Positions 34,880 to 44,162 of a stretch of DNA of 64,000 nt are shown here, piece after piece. The first letter of the stretch is position 1; each line of letters opens with the position of its first letter. The DNA comes from Chitinophaga sp. MM2321 (GTDB taxonomy: Bacteria; Bacteroidota; Bacteroidia; Chitinophagales; Chitinophagaceae), in assembly GCF_964033635.1 (NCBI RefSeq), contig NZ_OZ035533.1:5675001-5739000 (forward strand), written 5' to 3'. A program made the position numbers and the translations under genes. Below the pieces are notes generated by a model that worked only from the letters and a program-made list of their open reading frames with translations, was not told the origin of the DNA and searched no databases.

Positions 34880-34975
34880 TCATTTGGTGATTTATTTATT
34901 TGCTTATTTAGTTTCAGAACGAGACTCCCCACTGAAACTAAATAAGCAAATAAATAAATCATCAAATGACTAAAT
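34874..34975. repeat. Long AT-rich inverted repeat, 44-bp arms
   Basis: Arms 34874-34917 and 34932-34975 are complementary with one mismatch (still a G-U pair in RNA on one strand); the loop is 14 nt. It starts ATTTAGTCATTTGGTGATTT and is rich in A/T. Two repeats of the same type lie at 37015-37101 and 38597-38733. No ORF is contained. Confidence 0.85.
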
Positions 34976-34980
34976 GATAC

Positions 34981-35212
34981 CGCATTGTGCTGCCCCCTCC
35001 CAGCCTCCCCCGAAGGGGGAGGAGAAAGGAAACGAGGGCTTATTTTAGTAGTTGAAGTGGCCATCTAATGTGGGTAGGTAATATTATGTCATCTGGTCAT
35101 ATAAGGTACTCCCGTAATATCCGTAAAATGGTTGTAATCAAAGGTCAAAATAAACCCTCGTTTCCTTTCTCCTCCCCCTTCGGGGGAGGCTGGGAGGGGG
35201 CAGCACAACGCG
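34981..35212. mobile_element. Paired inverted GC-rich palindromes: candidate non-coding miniature element
   Basis: Left arm 34981-35046 and right arm 35147-35212 are 66-bp inverted copies with two mismatches. Each arm holds TGCCCCCTCCC followed by the hairpin CCTCCCCCGAAGGGGGAGG and GAGAAAGGAAACGAGGG. The 100 bp between them code for nothing visible. The right arm ends exactly next to the MutS-family stop codon (35213). The same palindrome, again as an inverted pair, flanks the DUF559 insert in the mutase gene (41499-42167). A MITE-like or REP-pair element is inferred; no target duplication could be seen. Confidence 0.55.
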
Positions 35213-37003
35213 TTAAATGATATCCATCTGTTTCATCAGGAAGGTCGCATTCTTGTTCCGTGCTATACCTTCACGGATGCGGTAATCGAAGAAAAGGTGA
35301 TCCTGCTGAATGGTGCTTTCAAAGCAATAGTTTTTAATCCGGGCCGGATATGCATCTTCAAGGTGACCTAATTCCAGGTCATGCGTAGCTATCATCCCCA
35401 GGCAGTTATATTGCAGGAAACGCTCTATAAGACTGCGGGAACCGGAGAGTTTATCTTCTGAATTGGTGCCCTTCAGAATTTCATCGAGCAAAATAAATAC
35501 GCGTTCACCGGTTTTTAATTGTTGAATAATATGCTGCAACCGCAGCAGCTCCGCCTGAAAATAGGAAGTATGACTGGCAATAGAATCTTTGATCCGCATA
35601 GAAGTCATCAGGCGTACCGGGCTGAAAACAAAGCTTTCCGCACATACCGGCGCGCCACACATGGCCAGCAGCAGGTTGGAACCAACGCTACGCAGGAAAG
35701 TACTCTTACCCGACATATTAGACCCTGTAATGATCAGGAAACTGGCCTGGCTGCCAATAGTACCATCATTTTTCACCGACTCGCCTGTTGGTATCAACGG
35801 ATGCCCCAATGCAGTGGCTTCCAGCGCCATCACCGCTTCCTGCGGTTGCGGGTAAGTATACTGCGGATGATTAAACGCGAAAGTGGCAAAGCTATTCCAT
35901 ACTTCCAGCTGCTCTATTACCTCAAACCAACGGTTTGCCCCTTCTTTATGACGGACTTTCCACCGTTCCAGCCGCAGAATGCAACGCAGATCGTATAACA
36001 TGACGCTATTGAGCAGTATGCCTACCAACAAATTTAAACGTTGATCAAAAGCGGCACCTATGCGGGATAATTGATGCAATGCCACATCTGCCTCCCGGGC
36101 GGTTTCCTGTTGCTGCCGCAATAATACCGACTGCCCGAAAGACCCGGTTCTAATAAGGTGCAGCAGGATAGAAAACTTCTCCAAAATCTGCTCCTTGTGC
36201 GACATAAGGCTGTATTGGGCCATGACCTTTTTCTGTATACTTCCCAGCAGCAACCAATTGATGATGATCACCCCTATAAAGGGATAGTAATGTCCTTTCA
36301 GGATATAAAACACCAATGTTGCCAATACCAACAAGGGACAGAGCCAGATGGCCACATTCATCAGCTTATTATGCAGAAAATGAAAAGGCATGTCCAGCCA
36401 AAGATTGATTTCTTTCCGGTCACTCTCCTCTTCTTTTGCCAGCATGGCATTGGCGGTCAGCAACTGCCTGAACTCCACTTCGGGTGCCAGTACTTTCAGC
36501 GCCTCCTGCGTATGATTGATGGCAGTCACCTCCTGCATAGGGTTGCGGAACATGGCCGCCAGCCTGTTTTTGCCGGATAAAGTACCTGTGCGGTTAACAA
36601 ACTGAAAAATAGAAGCAGGCCCGAATACATCCAGGTCACTGCTGAAATCATGTTGATCATTTATAAATTCGCTTCCGTCTTCAAATGCCGGCTTCCACGT
36701 AGTTGCCTGTTGCAGCTCTTTCTCATTCAGGTTCAGCAGGGTTTTGAGCAATTGTAGTTTGTTCTCTGATTTTTGATAACGCACCAGGAGATAAATAAAT
36801 GCTATTAACGCCACGCCCGCAAGCAGTAACCACATAGCGTTCCCCTCCTTGCGGAAGAACAGCACACCGCCGGCTACTATGATAAGAAAACTGATCAGCC
36901 GTGCCCATGACAAAGCCGCTGCCAACTTCTTCTCCTTATTGATGGCCTGCTGAAAATCATTTATCCGCTGCTGATAGATCTGGTGGGTATTGACGGGCTC
37001 CAT
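35213..37003 (-). CDS. Membrane-associated MutS-family ATPase
   Basis: 596 aa. The C-terminal MutS ATPase domain is clear: Walker A GSNMSGKS (427-434), the DSIASHTSYFQAE dimer segment, Walker B FILLDE (503-508) followed by ILKGTNSEDK, and ATHDLELG. Mismatch-binding domain I is absent. Instead the N terminus has two hydrophobic spans (about 25-45 and 54-70) and another pair near 210-250, so it should be membrane bound. Such proteins are common in Bacteroidota and are usually labelled DNA mismatch repair, but without the mismatch reader and with membrane spans a repair role is doubtful. It stands alone between two repeat regions. Confidence 0.85.
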   Translation of the reverse strand: MEPVNTHQIYQQRINDFQQAINKEKKLAAALSWARLISFLIIVAGGVLFFRKEGNAMWLLLAGVALIAFIYLLVRYQKSENKLQLLKTLLNLNEKELQQATTWKPAFEDGSEFINDQHDFSSDLDVFGPASIFQFVNRTGTLSGKNRLAAMFRNPMQEVTAINHTQEALKVLAPEVEFRQLLTANAMLAKEEESDRKEINLWLDMPFHFLHNKLMNVAIWLCPLLVLATLVFYILKGHYYPFIGVIIINWLLLGSIQKKVMAQYSLMSHKEQILEKFSILLHLIRTGSFGQSVLLRQQQETAREADVALHQLSRIGAAFDQRLNLLVGILLNSVMLYDLRCILRLERWKVRHKEGANRWFEVIEQLEVWNSFATFAFNHPQYTYPQPQEAVMALEATALGHPLIPTGESVKNDGTIGSQASFLIITGSNMSGKSTFLRSVGSNLLLAMCGAPVCAESFVFSPVRLMTSMRIKDSIASHTSYFQAELLRLQHIIQQLKTGERVFILLDEILKGTNSEDKLSGSRSLIERFLQYNCLGMIATHDLELGHLEDAYPARIKNYCFESTIQQDHLFFDYRIREGIARNKNATFLMKQMDII

Positions 37004-37014
37004 TTATATTTTGA

Positions 37015-37101
37015 GATTTAGAGATTTTATGATTTAAAAAAAAGGGATTCAATGATTTGTGTCCACAATTTATTGAACATAAATCAAAAAATCCCTAAAT
37101 C
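37015..37101. repeat. AT-rich inverted repeat, 21-bp arms
   Basis: Arms 37015-37035 and 37081-37101 (GATTTAG.GATTTT.TGATTT and complement) with two mismatches, loop 45 nt. It fills the gap between the GH125 stop and the MutS-family start and resembles the repeats at 34874 and 38597 in its ATTTAG outer end. Confidence 0.7.
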
Positions 37102-37118
37102 AAAAAATCCGGAAATAT

Positions 37119-38549
37119 TTAAGCGTATTGTCTTTTCAGCAGTTCAGGATATTCCTGGCTTACTTTCAGTATCAATTCACCAAACAATGTATTGGCCCAT
37201 GCAAACCATTTGCGGGTAAACTTTGTCGGATCATCTTTATGGTAAGACTCATGTATAAAACCGGTGCCGCCATCTGTATTGCGCAGGGTTTTAATACATT
37301 CAGCTATTTCTTCCTTATCATGACTGGTTAAAGCTCTCATGATGATACTCATTGGCCAGATGTAGTTTTCACCGGTATGCGGACTACCAATACCATCTCC
37401 AAACTTTCCTTTGTAAAACCACGGATGATAACTGCTCCATACAAAATGCCTCGATGCCTGGTACAACGGATCATCCGCTGAAGTATAACCCAGGTAAGGA
37501 ATAGATAATAAGCTGGGTACATTCGTATCATCCAGGAACAAGCGGTTACCATAACCATCCACCTCAAACCCATACATATTGCCTAATTTCGGATGTTCCA
37601 CCACAGCGTATTCCTTAATAGCGCGGTCCACTTCATCCGCCAGTGCTGTGCACTCTTTGGCAAAGGCTGCATCTTTATACACCGTTTCACTGATCTCCGA
37701 CAGCTGACGCAGCGACACTACGGCAAACATATTGGAAGGAATCAGGAAAGGCAGTACCGTAGCATCATCCGAAGGACGGAAGATAGATACAATCAGCCCT
37801 ACAGGCAGCATAGGCGAGCCATAACCGGAATTGGGTACGGTATCAGACTGCCAGGCCGTAATACGCTGGAATTTGTACGGCCCTTTGCCATCCTTACGCT
37901 GCTGCTCTTTGAAAGTTTTTACAATAGATAACGCCGCCTGTTTGTATTTGTCGTCAAATACTTTGGTATCCCCGCTAACTTTCCAATAGTGATAAGCCAG
38001 GCGTACCGGGTAACAGAGAGAATCGATCTCCCATTTACGTTCATGCAGCTCCGGTTTCATATCCGTCAGGTCCTTTTCCCATTCGCTGCCGGTAGGACCG
38101 TCATTGAATGCATTGGCGTAAGGATCGATGAGGATACATTTGGTCTGGCGGTTGATGACACCGGCCACCATCTGTTGCAACTTTGCATCGTCCTTGATCA
38201 GGGGCAGATAGGGCCATACCTGTGCGGAAGAATCACGCAGCCACATCGCGTTGATATCGCCGGTGATGACAAAGGTATCGGGCTTGCCGTCCTGCATCTT
38301 ATAGTTTACAGTGGTATCGAGTGTATTGGGGAAGCTGTTCTCAAACATCCACGCCAGTTTATTATCGGCGATCTGTTTTTTCACCGTCACTATTACCTTC
38401 TCTACGGCTTCACTGCTAAATTTTCGCTGTGCCAACGGCGGACGCTGTGTAGCATAGCCATTCCAGCCTAAAACTGTTTTGGGCAACCCTAGCCCTACAG
38501 CGCCTGCCAGCAGCGCGCTGTTTCTGATAAAGTCTCTTCTTGCAACCAT
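37119..38549 (-). CDS. Tat-exported GH125 exo-alpha-1,6-mannosidase
   Basis: 476 aa from ATG 38549. A TTG 16 codons upstream is in frame but lies in the inverted repeat, and the ATG gives a compact twin-arginine signal, ARRDFIRNSALLAGAVGLG. The catalytic domain holds INAMWLRDSSAQVWPYLPL, the hallmark of glycoside hydrolase family 125, whose members remove alpha-1,6-linked mannose from the non-reducing end without metal. GENYIWPMSIIMRALTS and HESYHKDDPTKFTRKWFAWAN are further family blocks. Export to the periplasm fits glycan breakdown. No other glycosidase or SusCD pair is adjacent. Expression may depend on a promoter in the repeat-bearing region upstream. Confidence 0.9.
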   Translation of the reverse strand: MVARRDFIRNSALLAGAVGLGLPKTVLGWNGYATQRPPLAQRKFSSEAVEKVIVTVKKQIADNKLAWMFENSFPNTLDTTVNYKMQDGKPDTFVITGDINAMWLRDSSAQVWPYLPLIKDDAKLQQMVAGVINRQTKCILIDPYANAFNDGPTGSEWEKDLTDMKPELHERKWEIDSLCYPVRLAYHYWKVSGDTKVFDDKYKQAALSIVKTFKEQQRKDGKGPYKFQRITAWQSDTVPNSGYGSPMLPVGLIVSIFRPSDDATVLPFLIPSNMFAVVSLRQLSEISETVYKDAAFAKECTALADEVDRAIKEYAVVEHPKLGNMYGFEVDGYGNRLFLDDTNVPSLLSIPYLGYTSADDPLYQASRHFVWSSYHPWFYKGKFGDGIGSPHTGENYIWPMSIIMRALTSHDKEEIAECIKTLRNTDGGTGFIHESYHKDDPTKFTRKWFAWANTLFGELILKVSQEYPELLKRQYA

Positions 38550-38596
38550 ACTGCTAAAATAGAAAAGTTTCCGGGATTTGCTGAATCGATTTATCA

Positions 38597-38733
38597 ATTT
38601 AGGGATTTTGATAGTTTGATAGTTTTTTTATTTTATTTCATTGACTATAATTCCTTCTGTACTTGCAGTTATATCAGCACTACAGTCAATGAAATAAAAT
38701 AAAAAAACTATCAAAATATCAACATCCCTAAAT
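38597..38733. repeat. Long AT-rich inverted repeat, 50-bp arms
   Basis: Arms 38597-38646 and 38684-38733 are complementary with two mismatches, loop 37 nt. The outer end ATTTAGGGAT is like those at 34874 and 37015. It occupies the whole gap between the mutase stop (38736) and the GH125 start, so it would form a very stable hairpin in a read-through transcript and may end mutase transcription. Confidence 0.85.
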
Positions 38734-38735
38734 AT

Positions 38736-41700
38736 TTACATGTTTCTCCGGTATTGGCCTCCTACTTCGTACAGTGCGTGAGTGATCTGTCCGAGGGAGC
38801 AATGTTTCACGGTTTCCATCAGTGCTTCAAAGAGGTTGCCGTTATTGACGGCTACCTGTTGCAACTGCTTCAGGGCCGCGGCGCTCTTATGCTGGTGCCG
38901 GTTCTGGAAAGCTTCCAGGGTTTTAATCTGAAACTCCTTTTCATCTGTGGTAGAGCGGATCACTTCTGCCGGAATGATTGTAGGAGAACCATTTTTATTC
39001 AGGAAAGTATTAACGCCTACGATCGGGAACTCCCCGGTATGTTTCAGTGATTCGTAATACAGGCTTTCTTCCTGGATCTTGTTCCGCTGATACATTCTTT
39101 CCATGGCGCCCAGTACACCACCGCGTTCTGTGATGCGGTTAAATTCTGTCAGCACGGCTTCTTCTACCAGGTCTGTCAGTTCTTCTATGAAGAAGGCGCC
39201 TTGCACAGGGTTTTCGTTTTTAGCGGTACCCAGTTCACGGTTAATGATCAGTTGTATAGCCATAGCCCTTCTCACGCTTTCTTCTGTAGGCGTGGTAATG
39301 GCTTCATCGTATGCGTTGGTGTGCAGGGAGTTGCAATTATCATAGATCGCATACAACGCCTGCAGCGTGGTACGGATATCATTAAAATCAATTTCCTGTG
39401 CGTGCAGGCTGCGACCGGATGTCTGGATATGATACTTCAGTTTCTGCGAACGGTCGTTCCCCTTGTACTTGTACTTAATAGCCTTGGCCCATATGCGGCG
39501 TGCTACACGACCTATGACCGCATACTCAGGGTCCATACCATTGCTGAAGAAAAACGACAGGTTAGGTGCAAAATCATCGATGTGCATGCCACGGCTCAGG
39601 TAATACTCTACATACGTGAAGCCGTTAGACAGCGTAAAGGCCAGCTGCGTAATTGGATTGGCGCCGGCTTCCGCAATATGATAGCCGGAAATACTGACAG
39701 AATAAAAATTACGCACCTTTTGGGTGATAAAAAATTCCTGTACATCTCCCATCAGTTTCAGCGCAAATTCTGTTGAGAAGATGCAGGTATTCTGTGCCTG
39801 GTCTTCTTTCAGGATGTCTGCCTGCACGGTGCCGCGTACGGTACTAAGTGCGTGCCCACGGATCTTTGCATACACATCTGCCGGTAGTACTTCATCACCG
39901 GACATTCCCAGCAATTGCAGCCCCAATCCATCATTGCCTGCCGGCAGGTCACCACTGTAATGTGGCAAAGGATGGTCCTTGAATTTATCTTTAATGATCG
40001 CCGTTACCTTTTCTGTAAGGCCATGCGTTTTTATATATTGTTCGCATTGCTGGTCAATGGCGGCATTCATAAAAAAGGCCAGCAGTATAGGCGCCGGACC
40101 ATTGATCGTCATGGATACGGACGTCTTCGGGTCGCAGAGATCAAAGCCGCTGTATAATTTCTTGGCATCATCCACAGTGGCAATGCTCACACCTGAATTG
40201 CCCACTTTCCCGTAAATATCCGGTCTTATTGCAGGATCTTCCCCATACAATGTTACGCTGTCAAATGCCGTGGAAAGCCGCTTTGCCGGCTGATCCAGCG
40301 ACACATAGTGAAAACGCTTGTTGGTACGTTCAGGACCTCCTTCACCGGCAAACATGCGCGTAGGATCTTCTCCTTCCCTTTTGAGTGGGAACACACCAGC
40401 GGCGTAAGGAAATTCTCCCGGTACATTTTCCGTCAACTGCCAACGGAGAATATCGCCCCAGTCGCTGTATTTAGGCAGACTAACCTTAGGTATCCGGCTA
40501 TGGCTCAGGCTTTCGGAGAACAATGGTAATTTGATCACCTTATCACGTACCTGGAACTCGTAATAGTCGGCAGCATATTTTTGCTGTAATGCCGGCCATC
40601 CCTCAATCAGTTTTTTGCATTCAGGATGCAGGGCTGTTTCCAGGTGTGTGCTGATATCTTTCAGCACAGCGGCTTTGGAGGGATCTATGGCTATCACCCC
40701 GGTTACCTGGTACCATTGTGTAGCGAGCTTGCATTGTTCGTCTACCCATTTGCTGTAATCCGTAATGGCTTCAGTTATTTCAGCGAGATAGCGTACCCGC
40801 GCCGGAGGAATGATCTGTGATTTGGTGGCAGTGGATTTCGGACTTTCATGCGCGAGGACGCCAAAGACCACACCGGTTTTCTCTTCCACTTTCTCCATCA
40901 CCCTTTCAAAGAGCAGGTTAATACCGGCGTCATTGAACTGGGAAGCAATAGAACCTACTACAGGCAGCTCTTCATCTTTCGCAGTCCACAAACCATGGTT
41001 ACGTTTATATTGTTTGCGCACATCGTGCAAAGCATCGAGGGCGCCGGCTTTATCAAATTTGTTGATGGCAATTACATCGGCATAATCCAGCATGTTGATC
41101 TTCTCCAGTTGAGAAGCCGCGCCGTATTCCGGCGTCATTACATACAACGATACATCACAGTGATCGATGATAGCGGTATCGTTTTGTCCTATACCGGATG
41201 TTTCGAGGATAATAAAATCAAAGGCGGCCAGTTTACAGATATCGATGGCCTCCTGGATATGTTCGCTGATAGCCTTATCGCTGTCGCGGGTTGCGAGGGA
41301 GCGCATGTAGGCACGTGGGTGATGGATGGAGTTCATGCGGATACGGTCACCCAGCAAAGCGCCACCAGTCTTCTTTTTGGAAGGGTCCACAGAAATCACC
41401 GCCACGGTTTTATCGGTAAAGTGATTGAGGTAACGGCGCACGAGTTCGTCTGTGACGCTGCTTTTACCGGCGCCGCCGGTGCCCGTGATGCCAACTACTG
41501 CCCCCTCCAAACCTCCCCCCGTGGGGGAGGCTTTTTGATGGCCTTCCTTTAGGGCTTCTTTTGATGCTGCTGTGTTTTTGATGTTTCCGTTAAGGGGTTT
41601 GTTGTTATTTACTTGTTCTTTTACTTGTTCTTTTATTTGGGTTAGGACACCGTCGATGTTTAAAAGGACTTCATCGTTGGTGAATCTGATTACTTTAAAG

Positions 41701-42581
41701 CCAAGATTATTTAAAATATCGGTGCGTTCTTCATCATTTAATTTAACGTCGGGATGTTGGTGAATTAAGCCATCTACTTCTATAATCAGATGATGTTCCA
41801 GGGAAATAAAATCTGCAATAAATTTGTCTATTACATGTTGTCTTCTAAATTTTATACCTGCCAGTTGTTTGGATTTTAGGTGTTCCCATAACGCCTGCTC
41901 AGCGGGTGTTTGATTACCCCGCATCTGTAAAGCATATTCTTTAAGATCCGTATAATGAAAAGGATCGGCCGTTTTATAAAAATCCCAGTTACTCCCTCTT
42001 TTCAACAACGCCAACGGCACGCCATTTTCTGCCAACGTAATAGCCCTCCCCACAATTCTATCCTCCCTACCAATTACAAATTTATCTTCCCCTTTATCTT
42101 CCCCACTAATCACAACCGGGGCTTCATTCCCGTCTCCTCCCCCTTCGGGGGAGGCCGGGAGGGGGCATTTATCCATCAAATCCTCAATCATCCCTTCCAA
42201 ACCCATCTTCCTTCCATCATCCGGCGAATACAGCCGGGTAATGCCATAGGCATGCAATTCCGCTATTTCTGTCGGGAGTATGGTACCACCACCGCCGCCA
42301 AATATTTTAATGTGTCCGCAGTCTTTTTCCTTCAGGAGGTCATACATGTATTTGAAAAATTCTACGTGGCCGCCCTGGTAGGAAGTGACGGCAATTCCCT
42401 GTGCATCTTCCTGGATAGCACAATCTACAATCTCTGCTGCCGAGCGGTTGTGTCCAAGGTGAATAACCTCGGCGCCTTTTGCCTGCATAATGCGCCGCAT
42501 AATATTGATAGCGGCATCATGACCGTCGAATAAAGCCGCTGCCGTTACTATGCGAACCTTATGTTGTGGTGTATATGACAT
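38736..42581 (-). CDS. icmF: IcmF-type fused acyl-CoA mutase carrying an in-frame DUF559 nuclease-like insert
   Basis: 1281 aa; IcmF proteins are usually near 1,090. Order seen: B12-binding domain (about 8-135) with [11 protein letters not shown]21 being the cobalt ligand; insert region 139-361; MeaI-type G-protein domain with P-loop GTGGAGKSS (367-375) and NKFD; then the mutase TIM barrel (about 690-1281; [26 protein letters not shown]). IcmF isomerises isobutyryl- and n-butyryl-CoA with adenosylcobalamin and has a built-in GTPase chaperone. The insert contains a DUF559 domain (about 205-318) with RRQ (246-248), IADF (D257) and IEVDG (E268, D270). The whole remains one open frame. Whether the mutase still works, or the insert acts as a nuclease, is unknown. 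Assignment to isobutyryl- rather than methylmalonyl-CoA is from architecture. Confidence 0.88.
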   Translation of the reverse strand: MSYTPQHKVRIVTAAALFDGHDAAINIMRRIMQAKGAEVIHLGHNRSAAEIVDCAIQEDAQGIAVTSYQGGHVEFFKYMYDLLKEKDCGHIKIFGGGGGTILPTEIAELHAYGITRLYSPDDGRKMGLEGMIEDLMDKCPLPASPEGGGDGNEAPVVISGEDKGEDKFVIGREDRIVGRAITLAENGVPLALLKRGSNWDFYKTADPFHYTDLKEYALQMRGNQTPAEQALWEHLKSKQLAGIKFRRQHVIDKFIADFISLEHHLIIEVDGLIHQHPDVKLNDEERTDILNNLGFKVIRFTNDEVLLNIDGVLTQIKEQVKEQVNNNKPLNGNIKNTAASKEALKEGHQKASPTGGGLEGAVVGITGTGGAGKSSVTDELVRRYLNHFTDKTVAVISVDPSKKKTGGALLGDRIRMNSIHHPRAYMRSLATRDSDKAISEHIQEAIDICKLAAFDFIILETSGIGQNDTAIIDHCDVSLYVMTPEYGAASQLEKINMLDYADVIAINKFDKAGALDALHDVRKQYKRNHGLWTAKDEELPVVGSIASQFNDAGINLLFERVMEKVEEKTGVVFGVLAHESPKSTATKSQIIPPARVRYLAEITEAITDYSKWVDEQCKLATQWYQVTGVIAIDPSKAAVLKDISTHLETALHPECKKLIEGWPALQQKYAADYYEFQVRDKVIKLPLFSESLSHSRIPKVSLPKYSDWGDILRWQLTENVPGEFPYAAGVFPLKREGEDPTRMFAGEGGPERTNKRFHYVSLDQPAKRLSTAFDSVTLYGEDPAIRPDIYGKVGNSGVSIATVDDAKKLYSGFDLCDPKTSVSMTINGPAPILLAFFMNAAIDQQCEQYIKTHGLTEKVTAIIKDKFKDHPLPHYSGDLPAGNDGLGLQLLGMSGDEVLPADVYAKIRGHALSTVRGTVQADILKEDQAQNTCIFSTEFALKLMGDVQEFFITQKVRNFYSVSISGYHIAEAGANPITQLAFTLSNGFTYVEYYLSRGMHIDDFAPNLSFFFSNGMDPEYAVIGRVARRIWAKAIKYKYKGNDRSQKLKYHIQTSGRSLHAQEIDFNDIRTTLQALYAIYDNCNSLHTNAYDEAITTPTEESVRRAMAIQLIINRELGTAKNENPVQGAFFIEELTDLVEEAVLTEFNRITERGGVLGAMERMYQRNKIQEESLYYESLKHTGEFPIVGVNTFLNKNGSPTIIPAEVIRSTTDEKEFQIKTLEAFQNRHQHKSAAALKQLQQVAVNNGNLFEALMETVKHCSLGQITHALYEVGGQYRRNM
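41499..42167 (-). mobile_element. Candidate in-gene element: DUF559 domain between inverted palindromes
   Basis: 669 bp, exactly 223 codons (residues 139-361 of the mutase). The outer ends are inverted: TGCCCCCTCC at 42167 on the minus strand and its complement ending at 41499. Next to each lies a CCTCCCCC...GGGGGAGG hairpin, translated as [10 protein letters not shown] and [11 protein letters not shown]. The left copy differs at one base in about 32 from the intergenic repeat at 34991. Residues 170-195 ([12 protein letters not shown]) look like the host's own linker, so the palindromes may not be the exact borders of a single insertion. Confidence 0.6.
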
Positions 42582-43265
42582 ATTAATCCGGTTTTATTGC
42601 CCGCAAAGACGGTAAAGCGCAGTTGGTTACCAACTTTACGTGCTTATTAAACTTGCACGCTGTGAGAAATGCAAGTTACGGAAAAACCAGCTGAACTGCC
42701 GGACAAGCGCGGGTTTAAACAGAATTAGAATAGATTAAACAAGTCAACAATCTTATTGCAAATAATTCAACCGATCCGCAAAAGACTTAGTTATTCCCTA
42801 AAACAACTTTCCCCTGTACAATATCTGCACAAGGGAAAGTTAAGATTAGACACCGGCAAAAGTGCCTGGTAGCCGTCTTGTTTCATAACGTGGAACTATA
42901 AAATCAAACTATTGATAAATTAATTAAAATGATAAACTAAATGATTTTTGTCTGGCATATTTGATCATGGAAATTTCTACATCGACAATAACAAGTGAAA
43001 TCTACAGTGACTGATTTAAATTCTGGTTTTATACTTTCGAAAAATAATGCGCTCTTAGGATGTGTATATCTTACACAATCTTAATTAAATTTTTGTTAAA
43101 AACAAACTTTTTTTTCTTTTTTAGGGAGAAAAGAAACCAATGGAAAATGATTCGGGGCATATCTATTCGAATCCTTGTTGGTAAAGGATTTTGAAGAGGT
43201 CTATATTAACAGGAATAAGGGGAAATATCTATTCGCCGGATAAAAAAATATCAGCAGAAGGAGGA
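42582..43265. other. Gene-free stretch upstream of the mutase gene
   Basis: 684 bp with no credible ORF on either strand and no clear -7 box. It must contain the mutase promoter and the 3' end of the NrtR-like gene. I see no strong hairpin, repeat or conserved motif in it. Confidence 0.5.
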
Positions 43266-43985
43266 TTAAAAGCCAATACCCAGGTATCGCTTCTTTCGCT
43301 GATCATATTTATCAAAATTAAATTTGTACAGTTTGGCCGGCCGGTGTGGCACATCTTCTTCTTCTTCATTCAGATCCAGCAGTAAATCCATAGAAAGAAA
43401 TTTTTTCCGGAAGTTGCGGCGATCCAGTGCTACATCCAGTATGGCTTCATACAGATTTTGCAGTTCCCGCAGCGAAAACTTCTTTGGCAACAGGTTAAAG
43501 CCCACCGGTTGTACCATCACCTGCTGCTTCAGGCGCTCATGGCAGGTATCAAGGATCTGTTTATGATCAAATGCCATCTGGTGCAACTCCTTTACAGAGT
43601 GCCAGTGCAGTTCGTTGTTATGCATCTTCAGCTCCACATGCTCAATATTCACCAGCGAATAATAAGCGACCGTGATCACACGCCCTGCCGGATGACGATT
43701 CACAGCGCCAAAGGTTTGCACCTGTTCCATATACACATTCTCAAGACCGGTACGGGCTTTCAGCACCCGGTAGGCAGCCGCGTCCAGCTCTTCCTCCGGT
43801 CGCACAATATCCCCCAGCAACGACCACTTTGCTTTGTACTCTTTCAGATCGGATTCTATCAGCAACACCTTCAGCTCATCATTATTAAAACCAAAAATTA
43901 CACAGTCTACCGAAATGGCAACTTTGAAATAATCCTTTATCTCAACAAGATGCGTATTGATGTTCTTGGTGTACATAGACATCAT
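43266..43985 (-). CDS. NrtR-family transcriptional regulator (degenerate Nudix domain plus winged helix)
   Basis: 239 aa. The N-terminal Nudix fold (20-150: VAISVDCVIFGFNNDELKVL, KAKWSLLGDIVRPEE) carries a Nudix box in which the catalytic REUXEE has become RVLKAR (73-78), so hydrolysis is not expected. The C-terminal part (about 160-239) with KKFSLRELQNLYEAILDVAL and RRNFRKKFL is the winged-helix DNA-binding domain of the NrtR group. Bacteroidota members regulate pentose or other sugar genes by sensing a nucleotide or sugar ligand. No sugar operon is adjacent, so targets are unknown. It is divergent from ligA. Confidence 0.87.
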   Translation of the reverse strand: MMSMYTKNINTHLVEIKDYFKVAISVDCVIFGFNNDELKVLLIESDLKEYKAKWSLLGDIVRPEEELDAAAYRVLKARTGLENVYMEQVQTFGAVNRHPAGRVITVAYYSLVNIEHVELKMHNNELHWHSVKELHQMAFDHKQILDTCHERLKQQVMVQPVGFNLLPKKFSLRELQNLYEAILDVALDRRNFRKKFLSMDLLLDLNEEEEDVPHRPAKLYKFNFDKYDQRKKRYLGIGF

Positions 43986-44162
43986 AAGGAACGTGGAATT
44001 ACAGTAAACGACAGTTATTTGCGATCAAAAAAAGCGGAACAAAAAACAAAAACCAAATGAAATAAAAAATTACAACATTTAATACAAATATGCCGAATTT
44101 TTTATGCAGTGAGGGCTAACGTGAAAGATAAGTTTAAATTTACAGCTCAGTTTGAACTATAT

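Noticed and set aside
34981..35212. CRISPR-like or riboswitch interpretation of the repeated GC-rich blocks
   Set aside because: Only two inverted copies, no regular spacers, and the blocks are palindromic rather than direct repeats.
43191..43385. A 64-codon plus-strand frame overlapping the end of the NrtR-like gene
   Set aside because: More than half of it is antisense to a well supported gene and its composition is not protein-like.
44109..44162. Upstream GTG start for ligA
   Set aside because: The extra 18 residues match nothing in DNA ligase and the ATG at 44163 gives the normal N terminus.
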